Part shown: piece after piece, positions 1-6,677 of the stretch | Numbering within the stretch: position 1 is the first letter of the stretch | Layout: every line of letters begins with the position of its first letter | Origin: JBAXRT01 sp037131065 | Lineage (GTDB): Bacteria; Bacteroidota; Bacteroidia; Bacteroidales; FEN-979 | Assembly (NCBI GenBank): GCA_037131065.1 | Contig: JBAXRT010000087.1 | Span: 1 to 12,486 of the forward strand | Direction: 5' to 3' | Length of the DNA: 12,486 bases | Made by a program: the position numbers and the translations under genes | The notes under the pieces: generated by a model | Databases searched by the model: none | Told to the model about the DNA's origin: nothing | The model's input: only the letters and a program-made list of their open reading frames with translations

Positions 1-57
1 GATGATAATCAGCAAGAGATGCCTCTGCAAGATCTTAATTAAATGAATAAATTTCAT
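1..57 (-). CDS. N-terminal fragment of a probable Wzz-type polysaccharide chain-length protein (cut by window edge)
   Basis: Only the first 19 codons lie in the window. The ATG (57-55) overlaps the TAA stop of the TolC-like gene in a TAATG junction, the usual sign of translational coupling. The visible peptide starts MKFIHLIKIL and continues with a Gln-Arg-His turn and a run of Leu/Ile. A short amphipathic start, a basic turn and then a membrane helix is how Wzz/GumC-like chain-length determinants of Bacteroidota often begin. The family is inferred from this pattern and from the neighbours (TolC-like protein, phosphoglycosyl transferase). Nineteen residues cannot prove it, and another inner-membrane protein is possible. 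The open frame and coupling are seen directly. Confidence 0.5.
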   Translation of the reverse strand, partial: MKFIHLIKILQRHLLLIII

Positions 58-818
58 TAATCAATTTTTGTTGTTATATTGAATTTAATCCCAACAATTT
101 CCTGAAGGATCATATAGGCATTATAAAATTCATTTCTTGAGGTTTCAAAATCTGTGACAGCTTTTCTATGCATTTCAGAAATCCTGGCTAACTCATAAAG
201 GGTAGTTTGTCCATTTAAAAATTCTTTCTCACCCATGTCTTTTTGAAGTGAAGTATAGGTGATATTTTCATTTGCACTTTTTAAAATACGTTGGTTAATA
301 ATAAGTTGATTATATCTTATAATCAATTCTTTTCTTAATTCCAGGATTTGACTTTCTTTAATCGAAATAGCTCTTTCGAGTTTTTTTGTAGCATTTTTTA
401 CCTGATTGTTAAGATCAGCAAAAGACAGCATGGGCAGCCTTATACTAATACCCGCAGCTAACCGATTATTTGTCTGACCTGTAAGTATCTGATTAGGGTT
501 GGCATTAATAACTTCATTCGTTGTAAGACCATTATATAAATCTCTATTGGCAGAGGCATCAAAATAAAAATTTTCCATCCATTGCCGCCGTGTTGACTTT
601 ATGTCATATTTGGCAATTGAAATATCAGCTTCAGAAGTTTTTATATAGGGTGAGTGAATTATAGCAGAATCAATAAGATCCTGGAGAGGAGGAATTCTTA
701 AAGTAATATCATCAATAAGCGGATTAAAAATAATGGTTGTATCAGAGGTTTGTGTAAAAGAATTTGCAGCATTCGAGCATAATAAAATAATAAACAGTAT
801 TTGAAAATTAAATTTCAT
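57..818 (-). CDS. Short TolC-like outer membrane protein
   Basis: 253 residues. Residues 1-22 form a signal peptide (basic start, hydrophobic FQILFIILLC, then small residues). The mature part has the TolC pattern of one unit. It opens with LQDLIDSAIIHSP (about 45-57), which matches the family opening of a short helix followed by an Asn/Ser-Pro. A beta segment (about 84-130, with AAGISIRLPM) follows, and then long helices rich in Asn, Lys and Glu (about 135-245, with NGQTTLYELARI). Family members usually have two such units and 400-500 residues, so this is about half length, yet it has a clean start and stop. It lies 27 bases after the sugar transferase and is coupled to the next gene, which suggests a role in polysaccharide export or assembly at the outer membrane. 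GC is visibly lower than in neighbouring genes. A pore would need a higher oligomer than the TolC trimer, and this point is inference. Confidence 0.7.
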   Translation of the reverse strand: MKFNFQILFIILLCSNAANSFTQTSDTTIIFNPLIDDITLRIPPLQDLIDSAIIHSPYIKTSEADISIAKYDIKSTRRQWMENFYFDASANRDLYNGLTTNEVINANPNQILTGQTNNRLAAGISIRLPMLSFADLNNQVKNATKKLERAISIKESQILELRKELIIRYNQLIINQRILKSANENITYTSLQKDMGEKEFLNGQTTLYELARISEMHRKAVTDFETSRNEFYNAYMILQEIVGIKFNITTKID

Positions 819-845
819 AGTTAAGACTTTAGCTTCAATTTTATT

Positions 846-2078
846 CTAAACATTTTCTTTCTGAATGATAGCAGTAAAAGTTCTGATAATAATTTTAAGA
901 TCGTTCCAAAATGAGTTGTGCTCTGCATAGTAGTTATCCAGGGCAAATCTTTCCTCTTCTGACATGGAGCCCGTCCTTCCTCTTTTTTCAACCTGCCACC
1001 GTCCTGTCAGTCCTGCCGGGGCACGAAACCTTCTGCTCCACTTTTTCTTGGTCAGCGCTTCGGCTTCATTCAATGGCAGTGGTCTGTTTCCCACGATCGA
1101 CATATCGCCCTTCAGGATATTAAACAACTGTGGCAACTCATCGATGCTGGTCATCCGGATAATCTTGCCTACCTTGGTGATCCTGGGATCATCCTTGATT
1201 TTGAGAAAAGCCTTTTTGACATTTCTACGTTTATTGGCCAGCCGTTCGCAGATCTCCTCCCCATCAAAGTAAACCAGGGGGGAGCATGTTTTTCCTTTGG
1301 GAAGCTCAGCACATTCGGAGCATTTTTCCTCAACCGACTCGCTGATATACTGGTTCAGGTGTGCTACCTCCTTGAGCCGCTGATCGGCATCGGGGTACAT
1401 GGACCTGAATTTATAAAAATCGAAGATCTTATAGTTCGCGCCAACCCTTTTAGAGATATAATATACCCTGCCTTTTGATTCAAGGCGGATGGCAAGCAAG
1501 GTGAGCAACATGAGCGGGGAAAGGACGATCAGGGCAAAGCAGGCAACGAGTATGTCGAATAACCTTTTGAAAAACGGGGTTTTGTATGGTGTTATCTCTT
1601 CATCCTGCAGGTTTAGTGGGGAGGGGGTGTATTCTGCCTTGAAGGAGATAAGGGAAAGGATCCTGTTATAGAGGTTGGCAACGTTGATCTCTTTGTGATA
1701 GAAATCATCCAGCCCTGAGTAATAGGCTTCCATTTTAAGGCGGGCATCCCTTACGAGGGAGGTGAGAATAAAGGGAGTCTTCTGGTAGATCTTATGCAGT
1801 TTGAATATTTCAAAGAAGGAGAGGCCGTTTATCCCCGGTAACGCATATTCACAAATGATGGCATCGATCTGCTGCATTTCTTTATGAATCAACTCAAGTT
1901 TCGTCTCTTTGTCGAGGTCGAAAAGTCCGAATTTGTTTTCAGTCAGCCAGTAAAGGGCAGTCAGGCCATTCTTTTTCAGGGTCAGGTCAAAGCGTTCACT
2001 GTTTTGGAGAAGATCAATGGTTTTTTGATCATTCCCGATGTACAAGATTTTAAGACGTACGGTTACGGTTTCCTCCAT
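846..2078 (-). CDS. Receiver-like domain fused to a bacterial sugar transferase (phosphoglycosyl transferase)
   Basis: 410 residues in two parts. Residues 8-145 have a response-regulator fold pattern, but the phospho-acceptor position is Glu77 (IICEYALPGINGL). The acidic pocket is reduced to IGND (14-17), Ser/Thr is kept (106-107), Lys129 is kept and the usual following Pro is Glu130. Residues about 170-410 are a PglC/WbaP-type catalytic domain: a membrane hairpin (KRLFDILVA to LSPLMLL), FYKFRSM (221-227), DDPRITKVGK (296-305), the Asp313-Glu314 catalytic dyad in SIDELPQL, GDMSIVGNRPLP and GLTGRWQV. This family moves a sugar phosphate from a UDP-sugar to undecaprenyl phosphate, the first step of a repeat-unit glycan. 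A Cys-rich insert sits at 240-292. The usual WbaP multi-helix N-terminus is absent and the receiver-like domain takes its place. It starts 7 bases after a response regulator gene. Which sugar is used cannot be read from the sequence. Confidence 0.9.
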   Translation of the reverse strand: MEETVTVRLKILYIGNDQKTIDLLQNSERFDLTLKKNGLTALYWLTENKFGLFDLDKETKLELIHKEMQQIDAIICEYALPGINGLSFFEIFKLHKIYQKTPFILTSLVRDARLKMEAYYSGLDDFYHKEINVANLYNRILSLISFKAEYTPSPLNLQDEEITPYKTPFFKRLFDILVACFALIVLSPLMLLTLLAIRLESKGRVYYISKRVGANYKIFDFYKFRSMYPDADQRLKEVAHLNQYISESVEEKCSECAELPKGKTCSPLVYFDGEEICERLANKRRNVKKAFLKIKDDPRITKVGKIIRMTSIDELPQLFNILKGDMSIVGNRPLPLNEAEALTKKKWSRRFRAPAGLTGRWQVEKRGRTGSMSEEERFALDNYYAEHNSFWNDLKIIIRTFTAIIQKENV

Positions 2079-2085
2079 AAAATCA

Positions 2086-2484
2086 TTAAGTTCCTCTTCG
2101 CTGAGTGTAGCGATCTATTATCTCCAGTCGTCGTTTTATTCTTGCAATGAGTTCTTTAGGGTTAAATGGCTTCAGAACATAATCATCGGCTCCCATTTCA
2201 AAACATTTTATTTTATCGGCGCTCTCTTCCTTACCTGAAAGCATCACCAGGGGGATATCTTCGAAAAAACCACTTTCACGAATTCTTCTGATGAATTCAA
2301 AGCCGTTAAGGACAGGCATTTCAACGTCACAAATGATAATATCCGGGAGATTACCGGATTGAAGATAAAAGAGCGCATCCATCCCGTTGTTCAAGGTTAC
2401 CACCTCGAAGTCCTTGTTGAACGTATTTTCGATTATAAAGCGGATACTCTTCTCATCGTCAATAGCGAGTATCTTTTTCTTCAT
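2086..2484 (-). CDS. Stand-alone CheY-like response regulator
   Basis: 132 residues, essentially a single receiver domain with no output domain. All key residues are present: the acidic pair Asp9-Asp10 with Glu11 (ILAIDDE), phospho-acceptor Asp53 (IIICDVEMPVLNGFEF), Ser83 in the Thr/Ser switch position (VMLSGKEES), and Lys105-Pro106 (DDYVLKPF). It is therefore expected to take phosphate from a histidine kinase and act by protein contact. It is the first gene of the leftward operon, has its own promoter just upstream, and ends 7 bases before the receiver/sugar-transferase fusion. The fused domain is the obvious candidate partner, but that is inference. No kinase gene is in the window. Confidence 0.92.
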   Translation of the reverse strand: MKKKILAIDDEKSIRFIIENTFNKDFEVVTLNNGMDALFYLQSGNLPDIIICDVEMPVLNGFEFIRRIRESGFFEDIPLVMLSGKEESADKIKCFEMGADDYVLKPFNPKELIARIKRRLEIIDRYTQRRGT

Positions 2485-2504
2485 GAATTGGGGATTTTTG
2501 TAAG

Positions 2505-2537
2505 CAAATATATTCTATTTTGAAGGAGTAGTTCAAA
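2505..2537 (-). promoter_or_regulatory. Bacteroidota-type promoter for the response regulator operon
   Basis: On the minus strand, TTTG (2537-2534) is followed after 21 bases by TATATTTG (2512-2505). This fits the published Bacteroides consensus of TTTG, 19-21 bases, TAnnTTTG. Transcription would begin near 2500, leaving a leader of roughly 15 bases before the ATG at 2484. This is the only candidate in the window in which both boxes match exactly. Confidence 0.65.
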
Positions 2538-2542
2538 ATAGA
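2514..2542. repeat. 11-bp perfect inverted repeat over the response regulator promoter
   Basis: The arms TCTATTTTGAA (2514-2524) and TTCAAAATAGA (2532-2542) are exact reverse complements around a 7-base centre (2525-2531). The repeat lies across the -33 box and most of the promoter spacer. That position suits an operator for a dimeric regulator. It follows the uvrB stop by about 54 bases but has no run of T after it on the minus strand, so it is a poor intrinsic terminator. The symmetry is seen directly and the operator role is inference. Confidence 0.5.
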
Positions 2543-2595
2543 TATTAACAAAAATGGGAAAGTTATTGACTGAATCGCCTTTATTTTAGGCCGAT

Positions 2596-4620
2596 TTAGG
2601 GGGTTGATTCCATCAGTTTCCGAAGCGAGATAATTTCATCCCTGAGTCGTGCAGCTTCTAGGAAATCCATTGATTTTACTGCTTCTTCCATTGCTTTCGT
2701 TGTTTTTATGATGAGTTTCTCCAGTTTTTCTTTCGAAAGATACTGAATGACCGGGTCAGCGGCAACATTGATCTGCTCCTTTTCAACATAGGCTTTTGGG
2801 ATGTATCCCGGGGCATCCATAATGGAGGTCTGGTTCAGAATATCGTTTGTGCTTTTGGTGATCTGGGTCGGGGTTATGTTATTGACCGTGTTGAACTTTA
2901 TCTGTTTTTCCCTCCTGCGGTTGGTCTCATCCATCATTCTCTTCATCGAAACAGTTATCTTATCGGCATAGAGAATGACTTTGCTGTTGACATTTCTTGC
3001 AGCCCTTCCCGCAGTTTGTGTCAGTGACCTTTCCGAACGAAGAAATCCCTCCTTATCCGCATCAAGAATCGCTACCAATGAAACCTCAGGCAGGTCAAGA
3101 CCTTCCCTCAGCAGGTTGATCCCTACGAGCACATCGAAGGTGCCGAGACGGAGATCGCGCAAGATCTCCACACGGTCGAGTGTCTCTACTTCTGAATGGA
3201 TGTAACGGCATCGGATCTCAAGTTTAGTCAGGTATTTCGACAACTCCTCAGCCATTCTCTTTGTTAGTGTTGTTACGAGTACCCGTTCATTCACCCGGAT
3301 CCGCTGGTGTATCTCATCAAGCAGGTCGTCGATCTGGTTGAGGCTTGGCCTTACTTCAACAAAGGGGTCAAGCAGTCCGGTAGGGCGGATTACCTGTTCC
3401 ACCACGATGCCTTCGCTCTTCTGCAATTCATAGTCAGCCGGGGTTGCACTCACAAAGATCGTCTGGCTTACCATTGCCTCGAACTCGTCGAATTTCAGGG
3501 GACGGTTATCAAGGGCAGATGGCAGCCGAAATCCATATTCAACCAGCGTCTGCTTTCGTGACCGGTCGCCTCCGAACATCGCACGGATCTGGGGGATGGT
3601 GGCATGGCTTTCGTCCACGACGAGCAGCAAATCATCTGGGAAATAGTCGAGCAGGCAGAAGGGCCTGGAGCCAGGCGAGCGGCCGTCGAAGTAACGCGAA
3701 TAATTCTCAATACCGGAACAATATCCGAGTTCTCGCATCATCTCAATGTCATAATTGACCCTGTCCTCAAGCCTTTTGGCTTCAAGGCTTTTCCCGTTCT
3801 CCCTGAAAAAAGCCGTTTGCCTGAAGAGATCATCCTGGATATCGGTCAGTGCCATTTTCATTTTATCCTGGGATGTTATGAAAATGTTCGCAGGATAAAT
3901 CGTCAGGTCAGGCTGTTTTCCTATGGTCTTGCCTGTAACAGGATCAAACGAGCTGATCTCCTCAATCTCATCACCGAAAAAAATGATCCTGAAGGCGATG
4001 TCAAGGTATGCCGGGAAGATATCGACAGAATCGCCGCGTACGCGGAATTTTCCCCGGTTAAAATCGGCTTCAGTCCTTGAATACAGGCTGTTCACAAAAG
4101 AAAGAAGCAATTTATTCCGGCTTACCTTTTGCCCGGAGGAGAGACGGATCACATTCTGGTTGAAATCCTCAGGATTTCCGATCCCGTAAATACATGAAAC
4201 AGATGCGACCACAATAACATCTCTTCTGCCGGAGAGCAGTGCTGAAGATGCACTGAGCCTCATCTTCTCTATTTCGTCGTTGATCGAGAGGTCTTTTTCA
4301 ATGTAAGTATTTGTCACAGGCAAGTAGGCCTCTGGCTGGTAATAATCATAATAGGAAACGAAAAATTCCACGGCATTCGTCGGAAAAAACTGTTTGAACT
4401 CTCCATAGAGCTGGGCTGCCAGGGTTTTGTTATGACTGAAAACGAGAGTAGGTCTTTGAACCTGCTGAATTACGTTGGCGATCGTAAAGGTTTTTCCTGA
4501 GCCCGTAACGCCCAGAAGGACCTGTGAGGGATCCCCGCGTTCAATTCCTTCAACCAGCTGTTTGATGGCCTCCGGCTGATCCCCGGTTGGCACAAAATCC
4601 GATTTCAGTTCAAATTCCAA
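2596..4620 (-). CDS. uvrB: Excinuclease ABC subunit B (UvrB)
   Basis: 674 residues, full length for the family. UvrB is the helicase-like ATPase that receives damaged DNA from UvrA and positions UvrC for the two incisions of nucleotide-excision repair. Visible features in order: the N-terminal FELKSDFVPTGDQPEAI; Walker A GVTGSGKT (37-44); the Tyr-rich beta-hairpin that probes between the strands, YYDYYQPEAYLPV (90-102); the DNA-binding core; DESH box (336-339); SATP (391-394); helicase motifs V and VI with LLREGLDLPE (503-512) and QTAGRAARN (535-543); and a C-terminal UVR coiled coil (about 629-664) that binds UvrA or UvrC. It begins 13 bases after the EEP-family gene, so it is probably the last gene of the mutL run. 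No separate promoter was found in front of it. Confidence 0.98.
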   Translation of the reverse strand: MEFELKSDFVPTGDQPEAIKQLVEGIERGDPSQVLLGVTGSGKTFTIANVIQQVQRPTLVFSHNKTLAAQLYGEFKQFFPTNAVEFFVSYYDYYQPEAYLPVTNTYIEKDLSINDEIEKMRLSASSALLSGRRDVIVVASVSCIYGIGNPEDFNQNVIRLSSGQKVSRNKLLLSFVNSLYSRTEADFNRGKFRVRGDSVDIFPAYLDIAFRIIFFGDEIEEISSFDPVTGKTIGKQPDLTIYPANIFITSQDKMKMALTDIQDDLFRQTAFFRENGKSLEAKRLEDRVNYDIEMMRELGYCSGIENYSRYFDGRSPGSRPFCLLDYFPDDLLLVVDESHATIPQIRAMFGGDRSRKQTLVEYGFRLPSALDNRPLKFDEFEAMVSQTIFVSATPADYELQKSEGIVVEQVIRPTGLLDPFVEVRPSLNQIDDLLDEIHQRIRVNERVLVTTLTKRMAEELSKYLTKLEIRCRYIHSEVETLDRVEILRDLRLGTFDVLVGINLLREGLDLPEVSLVAILDADKEGFLRSERSLTQTAGRAARNVNSKVILYADKITVSMKRMMDETNRRREKQIKFNTVNNITPTQITKSTNDILNQTSIMDAPGYIPKAYVEKEQINVAADPVIQYLSKEKLEKLIIKTTKAMEEAVKSMDFLEAARLRDEIISLRKLMESTP

Positions 4621-4633
4621 GGCATGAAGCGTG

Positions 4634-5755
4634 TTAGCGTTTGATGTTCAGGACTGCAGCGATGGGGTAGTGGTCAGAAAGATCGATCTGAAATTTGCGG
4701 TATCCGGAGGCAGCAAAAAAATCGCTGTACAGGATATAATCTATTCTGAAGGCAGGCAGTTTTCCTGCATAGGTCTCACCGAAAAAACCGAATCCCGCCT
4801 CTTTAAAGGAATCACTGAGGTCTTTTGACAGCTCCCGGTAAGTATAGGAGAACGGGGAGTCATTGAAATCTCCGCAGATGATAACCGGATAGGGAGAGTT
4901 AAGGATATCCCTGACGAGCATGTCAACCTCTTTTGACCTGTAAATAAATGCTTTTCTGAGCTTCCACATGATCTTCTGGGAGCCGAGTTTCAGCGGCGTA
5001 GTCCCTGTTGATTGTTCGGTGAGATGGGAATAGAACGACATGTCCTCTTCCCCGAAACGGATAGATTCAAGGTGGAGGTTATACACCCGGATCGTATCGT
5101 AATCATAAACGATATCCGTAAAGATAGCGAAGTAGCTTTTCCCTTCCAGTTTGTACTGTCCATGGTTAACGATCGGATATCGCGAGAAGGTGGCAATGGC
5201 ATTTATCTTTGTTTTATCCCAGAACTCCTTGTAATTCTGATAATAGTAATAGGAGAGATCCAGCGACTTTGTGAATCTGGAGATGGTTTTTGTATATTCC
5301 TGGCCGATGGCGAAGAATTCCTGGATGCAGACAATATCAGCCCGGTGGCGGGAGAGGAATTCTGTCACCTTTGATCTCATTTCCGGAATGGATTCTGTCC
5401 TTTCATTTCCGTAAAGGCTGTGAACATTATAGCTGAAGACAGAGAGTGCATTATTCTTTTCCGGTTCCACACGGTGAAAGCGAAAAGGATAAATGGATGT
5501 AAGTTGGCTCCATCCGATAAGGATGATTATCAGGGAGATGAAAACATATTTTTTCCAGAGAAATATCCAAAGCAGTAAAAAGCAAAGGTTAATTATCAGG
5601 ATTACCGGATAAGCGAGTCCAAAAAATGCGAAGATCCACGCCTTAGCCGGAGTGATCCAGGCAGCGGCATATGCTGCAAGCAGGCAGAGGGCTGCAATGA
5701 TATTCAAAACCAGCAGAAGTCGTTTAAACCAGGATCCTCTTTTTTTTGCTGCCAT
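4634..5755 (-). CDS. Membrane-anchored endonuclease/exonuclease/phosphatase (EEP) family protein
   Basis: 373 residues from the ATG at 5755, which lies 10 bases after the preceding stop. The open frame reaches back to 5860, but that would overlap the rhomboid gene by 95 bases. Numbered from 5755, three hydrophobic helices fill about residues 11-86, and the catalytic domain follows. It has the family's metal and active-site motifs: FSYNVHSLYG (Asn110), VCIQEFF (Glu146), NLHLES (His228), CGDFNDSP (Asp296, Asn298), RIDYIL (Asp339) and LSDHYP (Asp361, His362). Such enzymes cut phosphodiester bonds in nucleic acids, phosphoinositides or other substrates, and the sequence does not say which. The helices would tether the domain to the inner membrane. 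The active-site side of the membrane is not clear. The gene lies between a rhomboid gene and uvrB in a tight operon. Confidence 0.88.
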   Translation of the reverse strand: MAAKKRGSWFKRLLLVLNIIAALCLLAAYAAAWITPAKAWIFAFFGLAYPVILIINLCFLLLWIFLWKKYVFISLIIILIGWSQLTSIYPFRFHRVEPEKNNALSVFSYNVHSLYGNERTESIPEMRSKVTEFLSRHRADIVCIQEFFAIGQEYTKTISRFTKSLDLSYYYYQNYKEFWDKTKINAIATFSRYPIVNHGQYKLEGKSYFAIFTDIVYDYDTIRVYNLHLESIRFGEEDMSFYSHLTEQSTGTTPLKLGSQKIMWKLRKAFIYRSKEVDMLVRDILNSPYPVIICGDFNDSPFSYTYRELSKDLSDSFKEAGFGFFGETYAGKLPAFRIDYILYSDFFAASGYRKFQIDLSDHYPIAAVLNIKR

Positions 5756-5765
5756 TGAGCTATTG

Positions 5766-6668
5766 TTACTTTTTGCCTGAACTTTTGAAAAGAAATTCCT
5801 TTTCCTCTTTCGAAAGGCTGTCGTATCCACCCTTCGAAATTTTTTCAAGAATTTCGTCAATCCGTTTTTGTTTTTCAGCCTTCTGGTAGTTGTATGTTTC
5901 GTCAGTCACCGGTCGTGAGTCAAAGTTTCCGAATCCGGCAAGTGGCTTCTTTTTTCGTCTGAACAGGTCTCCAAGAATATTCATTTTCCCCACAGGAAGG
6001 AACTGAACATAAAGGAACCCGAAGAGGGCCCCTCCGATATGGGCTAGGTGTCCTCCGGAATTACCCGCAGGTATCATGAAAAAATCAAAGATAAAGAGGA
6101 CGATTGCCAGGTATATCACCTTTATCCTGCCGATGAAAAGGAGATTCAGGGAATAATTTGGGACATAAAAAGAGATGGCGGCAACAACAGCCATGACCGA
6201 AGCCGAAGCTCCAAGTGCATATGAATTTGGAAGCTGAACCGAAAAGGCAGGAAATATATTAAAGGCAAGGATATAAAGTAATCCTCCTGAAATGCCACCC
6301 AGGAGATAAACAGTAACCAGTTTTCTTCCGTTCATGTATTCAATGAAGATCTTGCCGAACCAGTAAAGCCAGAGCATATTGAACAGTATATGCCATATAT
6401 CGATATGAAAAAACATATAAGTAATCAATGTCCATGGACTTGTAACCAGTTTAGGCAGATAAGCAGGCAGGGCGAGAAAGCTGAAAAGCTGGCTGATGGC
6501 AATGGAGGAGTCGGGTTCATTAAACAGGAAAAGGAGGACCCTAAGGATCTGGACTATGATCCAGATGCCACTATTGATAAGGATAAGGATAGCAAGAGGT
6601 GATCCCTGCCTGAAGAAAATTTTCAGTCCATCAGAGAAGTTCGAAGTCTGATAATAGTTTGGGTTCAT
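5766..6668 (-). CDS. Rhomboid family intramembrane serine protease with C-terminal tail domain
   Basis: 300 residues with about six membrane helices between residues 25 and 225. The catalytic pair is visible: Ser155 in YALGASASVMA and His210 in GHLAHIGGALFGF. The oxyanion-side motif FFHIDIWHILFNM supplies His88, His93 and Asn97. Rhomboids cut transmembrane segments of other proteins within the bilayer. After the last helix comes a basic linker and a tail (about 262-298, with RIDEILEKI and YDSLSKEEKEFLF) of the kind seen at the end of many Bacteroidota rhomboids (I recall it as DUF6576), whose function is unknown. The gene lies 9 bases after the second rhomboid gene and 10 bases before the EEP-family gene. 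Substrates are unknown. Confidence 0.93.
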   Translation of the reverse strand: MNPNYYQTSNFSDGLKIFFRQGSPLAILILINSGIWIIVQILRVLLFLFNEPDSSIAISQLFSFLALPAYLPKLVTSPWTLITYMFFHIDIWHILFNMLWLYWFGKIFIEYMNGRKLVTVYLLGGISGGLLYILAFNIFPAFSVQLPNSYALGASASVMAVVAAISFYVPNYSLNLLFIGRIKVIYLAIVLFIFDFFMIPAGNSGGHLAHIGGALFGFLYVQFLPVGKMNILGDLFRRKKKPLAGFGNFDSRPVTDETYNYQKAEKQKRIDEILEKISKGGYDSLSKEEKEFLFKSSGKK

Positions 6669-6677
6669 ATCAGGGAT

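Noticed and set aside
2578..2594. Small hairpin GCCT/AGGC just after the uvrB stop as a terminator
   Set aside because: Only four base pairs with a 7-base AT loop and no T tract on the minus strand, so it is too weak to support a terminator call.
3604..4080. Open frame of 158 codons on the plus strand
   Set aside because: It lies wholly antisense to the well-conserved uvrB coding sequence and has no recognisable motif. It is a by-product of uvrB codon use.
5756..5860. Longer start for the EEP-family protein, adding 35 basic and polar residues
   Set aside because: It would overlap the rhomboid gene by 95 bases. The extra residues are the rhomboid tail read in another frame, and the ATG at 5755 sits right before the first membrane helix.
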